24,092 nucleotides of DNA from Streptomyces sp. WM4235 (GTDB taxonomy: Bacteria > Actinomycetota > Actinomycetes > Streptomycetales > Streptomycetaceae). Numbering within the stretch: position 1 is the stretch's first letter; each line of letters begins with the position of its first letter. Both the position numbers and the translations under genes were made by a program. The notes beneath the pieces were generated by a model. That model saw only the letters and a list, made by a program, of their open reading frames with translations. It ran no database searches and had not been told where the DNA came from. The stretch covers positions 1 through 24,092 of the forward strand of contig NZ_LGDE01000459.1 in NCBI RefSeq assembly GCF_001279725.1. The letters run 5' to 3'. This document shows, piece after piece, positions 21,814 through 24,092 of this stretch.

Positions 21814-22158
21814 GTGAACGAACAACCTCTGCGCGAGCCGACCCTCCTCATCCTCACGGCGATCGCCGATGCCCCACGGCACGGATACGCGATCGTCCAA
21901 GAGATCGAGAAGATCTCGGAAGGCCGAACGAAGATGCGTACCGGAACGTTGTACGGGGCCCTGGAGCGGCTCCTCGAACAGGACCTCATCGCCGTCCACG
22001 AGGACGAGGTGGTCGAGGGCCGCAGGCGGCGCAGCTACACGCTGGCTCCGCGTGGACGCGAGGTCCTGGCGGCAGAGGCGGCTCGCATCGCGCGGAACGC
22101 CCAGGAGGCGACCCGGCGTCTGAACCTCGGCGGCCTCGGCAAGGCGGTCACGGCATGA
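21814..22158 (+). CDS. PadR-family transcriptional regulator
   Basis: This 114-aa protein starts V(M)NEQPLREPTLLILTAIADA, then PRHGYAIVQEIEKISEGRTK and MRTGTLYGALERLLEQDLIA, with a wing RRRRSYTLAPRGREVLAAEA. This is a complete PadR winged helix (HGYxIxxEI, xxxTLYxxLxRLxxxGLI, YxLTxxG). GTG 21814 fits both the family N-terminus and the promoter spacing; ATG 21802 would start inside the -10. Its stop overlaps the next ATG (ATGA). It should repress this operon and release it on a signal that cannot be predicted. The pair mirrors the PadR/HAAS pair at the left end. Confidence 0.92.
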   Translation: MNEQPLREPTLLILTAIADAPRHGYAIVQEIEKISEGRTKMRTGTLYGALERLLEQDLIAVHEDEVVEGRRRRSYTLAPRGREVLAAEAARIARNAQEATRRLNLGGLGKAVTA

Positions 22159-23021
22159 CCAATCTGTTGAAGCTCTACCCGGCCTCCTACCGCCGGGAGT
22201 TCGGCGACGAGATAGCCGATGCCCACCGCGAGGCCACCGACGGGGCGAGCAGGACGGCGCGGATGCGCGAGGCCGCCGACATCGCCTCCCACGCCCTGCG
22301 CATGCGGCTCGGGCTCGGCTCGGCGGGACGTACCGGACGGCTCCTCGCGGCCGTGGCGCCGTTCGCCGTCATCGCGGTCGGCGTGTACACGATGTTCCTG
22401 ACCAGGCTGACGATCTCCGCCCTCCGCATCACAGACCGGATGGATGACATCGGCTCCGTCCTCCTTACGGGGGCGGGCGGCGTGGCTGCCCTCGTGGGTG
22501 TGGTTCTGGCCTTGACCGGCCGCTGGGCGGTGGGAACCTGGACCGCGTTGGCGGGCCTCACCGCGAGTTTCGCCGTCCAGGCCCTCCGGCCGGGCCTGGG
22601 GCTCGAGTTCGCGGTGTTCTTCAGCGGGCCGGCGTTCCTGTCGGCCCTGGTGGCGGTGCTCTGCCCGCCGGACCTGCGCCCCATGCCCCGTCCGCGCGCC
22701 TCGAAGGCCGGGGTGGTCGCCGCGCTGGCCGGGGCGGCGGTACTGACCGTGGCGCCCGCCCTGTGGTCGCTGCCGCATCCGCTGAACACGCTGCCCACTC
22801 TCCTGCCGTCCCTCGCCGGACTGCTGTTGGCCGGTCGGCAGGCGTTCACCCGGCTGCGTACGGCTCCCGCGGTTCTCCTGGCGAGCCTGCCGTTCGCGGC
22901 CGTCGGCATCATCGTGGGGGCTCTGGACGCGCTGCTCCTGCCCCTCGTCCTCGCCCTGCCGCTCGCCGCGGTGGTGGGCGTGCGCAACCGACGTCGCGGA
23001 TCGGCCACACCCTCGATGTGA
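22155..23021 (+). CDS. Multi-pass membrane protein coupled to PadR regulator
   Basis: This 288-aa protein begins MTNLLKLYPASYRREFGDEI, followed by a helical stretch ADAHREATDGASRTARMREA. This LYPxxYRxxFGDEI-type N-terminus is a short soluble module found in front of many PadR-linked membrane proteins and permeases. From about residue 60 it has eight or so hydrophobic segments in pairs with short loops, and a basic tail (VGVRNRRRGSATPSM). It has no ATPase or substrate motif. ATG 22155 overlaps the PadR stop by 4 bases. Likely a membrane sensor or effector of the PadR circuit; function unknown. Confidence 0.8.
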   Translation: MTNLLKLYPASYRREFGDEIADAHREATDGASRTARMREAADIASHALRMRLGLGSAGRTGRLLAAVAPFAVIAVGVYTMFLTRLTISALRITDRMDDIGSVLLTGAGGVAALVGVVLALTGRWAVGTWTALAGLTASFAVQALRPGLGLEFAVFFSGPAFLSALVAVLCPPDLRPMPRPRASKAGVVAALAGAAVLTVAPALWSLPHPLNTLPTLLPSLAGLLLAGRQAFTRLRTAPAVLLASLPFAAVGIIVGALDALLLPLVLALPLAAVVGVRNRRRGSATPSM

Positions 23022-23080
23022 CGTGCGTGCGGGTGGGCGGGATGATGTGCCTTCGGCCGAGCGCGGGTCGTCCCTGCCGG

Positions 23081-23142
23081 GACGGCCCGTACCGCCGCGT
23101 GACCGTCCGAGCGGACGGCCGTACCGCTCCGTGACCGTCCGA
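23081..23142 (+). repeat. Two direct copies of a 29-30 bp sequence
   Basis: 23081-23110 and 23114-23142 share GACGGCC(C)GTACCGC, two mismatched bases, then CGTGACCGTCCGA; they differ by one indel and two substitutions. The boundary contains CCGTCCGAGCGGACGG, a palindrome. The pair lies 60 bases after the membrane protein stop, in the gap before the convergent reverse-strand gene. It may be a terminator region or a small duplication. Confidence 0.8.
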
Positions 23143-23273
23143 CCATGCGGGCGAACCGCCGTTGCGAAGCAGAGAGCCAGTAGGGCGCCCCAGGCCGGTG
23201 GACAGACGGACTGGACGCCACGTGCGCAGCCGCGAGTTCGGACAGGCCCGGACCGCGGCCCGGGCCGGTCATC

Positions 23274-24092
23274 TCAGCCCGAGTGAAGGGTCCGAAAGCG
23301 GTCCGGTGCCGCCGTGTCTCGATCAACGACTCGCACCGGCGCCCAAGCCCATTGCCACACACCGACGCCTGGCGTCCGGGAGAACCTGATCTGCCCGCGA
23401 GTGCCTTCGACCACGACGCTCGGCCAGGATTCGGCGATGCGCGCCCGCTCCGTGCCGTGAGAACGCAGTACGTCGGCGAGGACGACGATCGAGTCGTAGC
23501 CCTCGAAGGCGACGAAGGAGGGCGCCTCGGCCAGTTGCTCGCGCAGGGCCGCCTCGACTCGTGCTCCGAGTGGCCCGAGGTGTTTGGGCAGGTAGCGCAG
23601 GAAGGGGATCGCGACACTGTCGTCGCCCAGCAGTTTCGCCCACTCGGCGAACTCCGGTTGTCCGGCCGGAGCGCCGATCAGAACCTCGTCGAGGCGCTGG
23701 TCGTGGCGGACGGCCTTGACGATCGACACCGCGGGCTCCGGGTGACCCACCAGAAGAAGGAGGGCTGTCGCGCGCTGGTCGACGAGTGCGTCGCACAGCG
23801 CCGCGGGGGTGAGCGCGTTCATGTCGAGTTCGAGGACGGTGCCGCCGCGTGGCGCGAGGCAGTCCCGCAGAATGCGGGCGCCGGATGCCCAGTAGGCACT
23901 CGGCTGGGTTGCCACGGCGACGCGGCGGTGGCCCGTTTCGAGGAGGAAATCGGCGTAGACCCTCCAACCGTGCGACTGCGCCGGGGCGAGGCGCGCGACC
24001 CATTCCGTCGGCCGTTCGGTGAGCGCGTCGAGTACCGCTGACGAGCAGAGGAACGGTACGCCGAGTGCGTCGGCTCTGGCGGCAGCGGCGCG
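23274..24092 (-). CDS. ABC-type branched-chain amino acid solute-binding protein, N-terminus outside window
   Basis: The reverse-strand frame is open to the right edge (272 residues seen). It contains ADALGVPFLCSSAVLDALTE, GWRVYADFLLETGHRRVAVA and TQPSAYWASGARILRDCLAP, then FVAFEGYDSIVVLADVLRSH near the end. This is the type I periplasmic-binding fold of LivJ-like/Peripla_BP_6 receptors: a hinge strand with RRVAVATQ, then a second lobe with the typical GYDSIVVLADVLRSHG helix. It would bind an amino acid or related ligand for an ABC importer or a sensor; no transporter genes are visible. The internal start at 23915 is not the true start because conserved fold elements precede it. Confidence 0.78.
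   Translation of the reverse strand, partial: RAAAARADALGVPFLCSSAVLDALTERPTEWVARLAPAQSHGWRVYADFLLETGHRRVAVATQPSAYWASGARILRDCLAPRGGTVLELDMNALTPAALCDALVDQRATALLLLVGHPEPAVSIVKAVRHDQRLDEVLIGAPAGQPEFAEWAKLLGDDSVAIPFLRYLPKHLGPLGARVEAALREQLAEAPSFVAFEGYDSIVVLADVLRSHGTERARIAESWPSVVVEGTRGQIRFSRTPGVGVWQWAWAPVRVVDRDTAAPDRFRTLHSG

Overview
The window is typical of a Streptomyces chromosome or a close relative. It has very high GC, strong GC bias at third codon positions, frequent GTG starts, ATGA/GTGA stop-start overlaps, and families common in that genus (DUF1062, DUF5984, PadR/TetR/MerR/WYL regulators, F420-type PPOX proteins, large KatE). This rests on composition and families only; no rRNA, tRNA or marker gene is present. 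I see no insertion sequence, integrase, att site or CRISPR array.

Layout. (1) 1-1174: end of a PadR-type regulator coupled to a HAAS-type membrane protein. (2) 1304-2796: a VOC/glyoxalase protein divergent from a WYL-family regulator, with a perfect palindrome between them. (3) 3011-4865: an HdeD-like membrane protein, a small reverse-strand gene broken by one extra G, and a DUF1062 protein. (4) 4918-7280: a TetR regulator divergent from a 14-TM drug exporter, with operator-like sites between them. (5) 7416-10101: a VOC protein, two gene fragments (nucleotidyltransferase and LysR) joined at a palindrome, an exported beta-carbonic anhydrase, and a DUF5984 protein. (6) 10111-12387: a large catalase (katE) on the reverse strand. 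(7) 12799-16050: four forward genes joined by 4-base GTGA overlaps, encoding an acyl-CoA-dehydrogenase-like protein, a PIG-L/LmbE deacetylase, a NodS-type methyltransferase and a family 2 glycosyltransferase, followed by eight copies of an 8-bp repeat. (8) 16173-17894: small hydrophilic proteins and an F420-type PPOX protein. (9) 18168-21231: a DUF3592 membrane protein, a secreted SH3-like protein, a MerR regulator with an unknown 118-aa partner, and an anchored exported protein. (10) 21814-23021: a second PadR/membrane-protein pair. (11) 23274 to the end: a partial branched-chain-amino-acid-type solute-binding protein.

Several units pair a local regulator with an effector (WYL/VOC, TetR/MFS, and PadR/membrane protein twice). 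Catalase, HdeD-like protein, carbonic anhydrase and PPOX protein give the region a loose stress-response character. The best candidate for an undescribed system is the four-gene operon at 12799-16050. Its glycosyltransferase, sugar-type N-deacetylase, NodS-like methyltransferase and flavin dehydrogenase form the logic of a small pathway that would build and then modify an amino-sugar conjugate. The product is not known from sequence.
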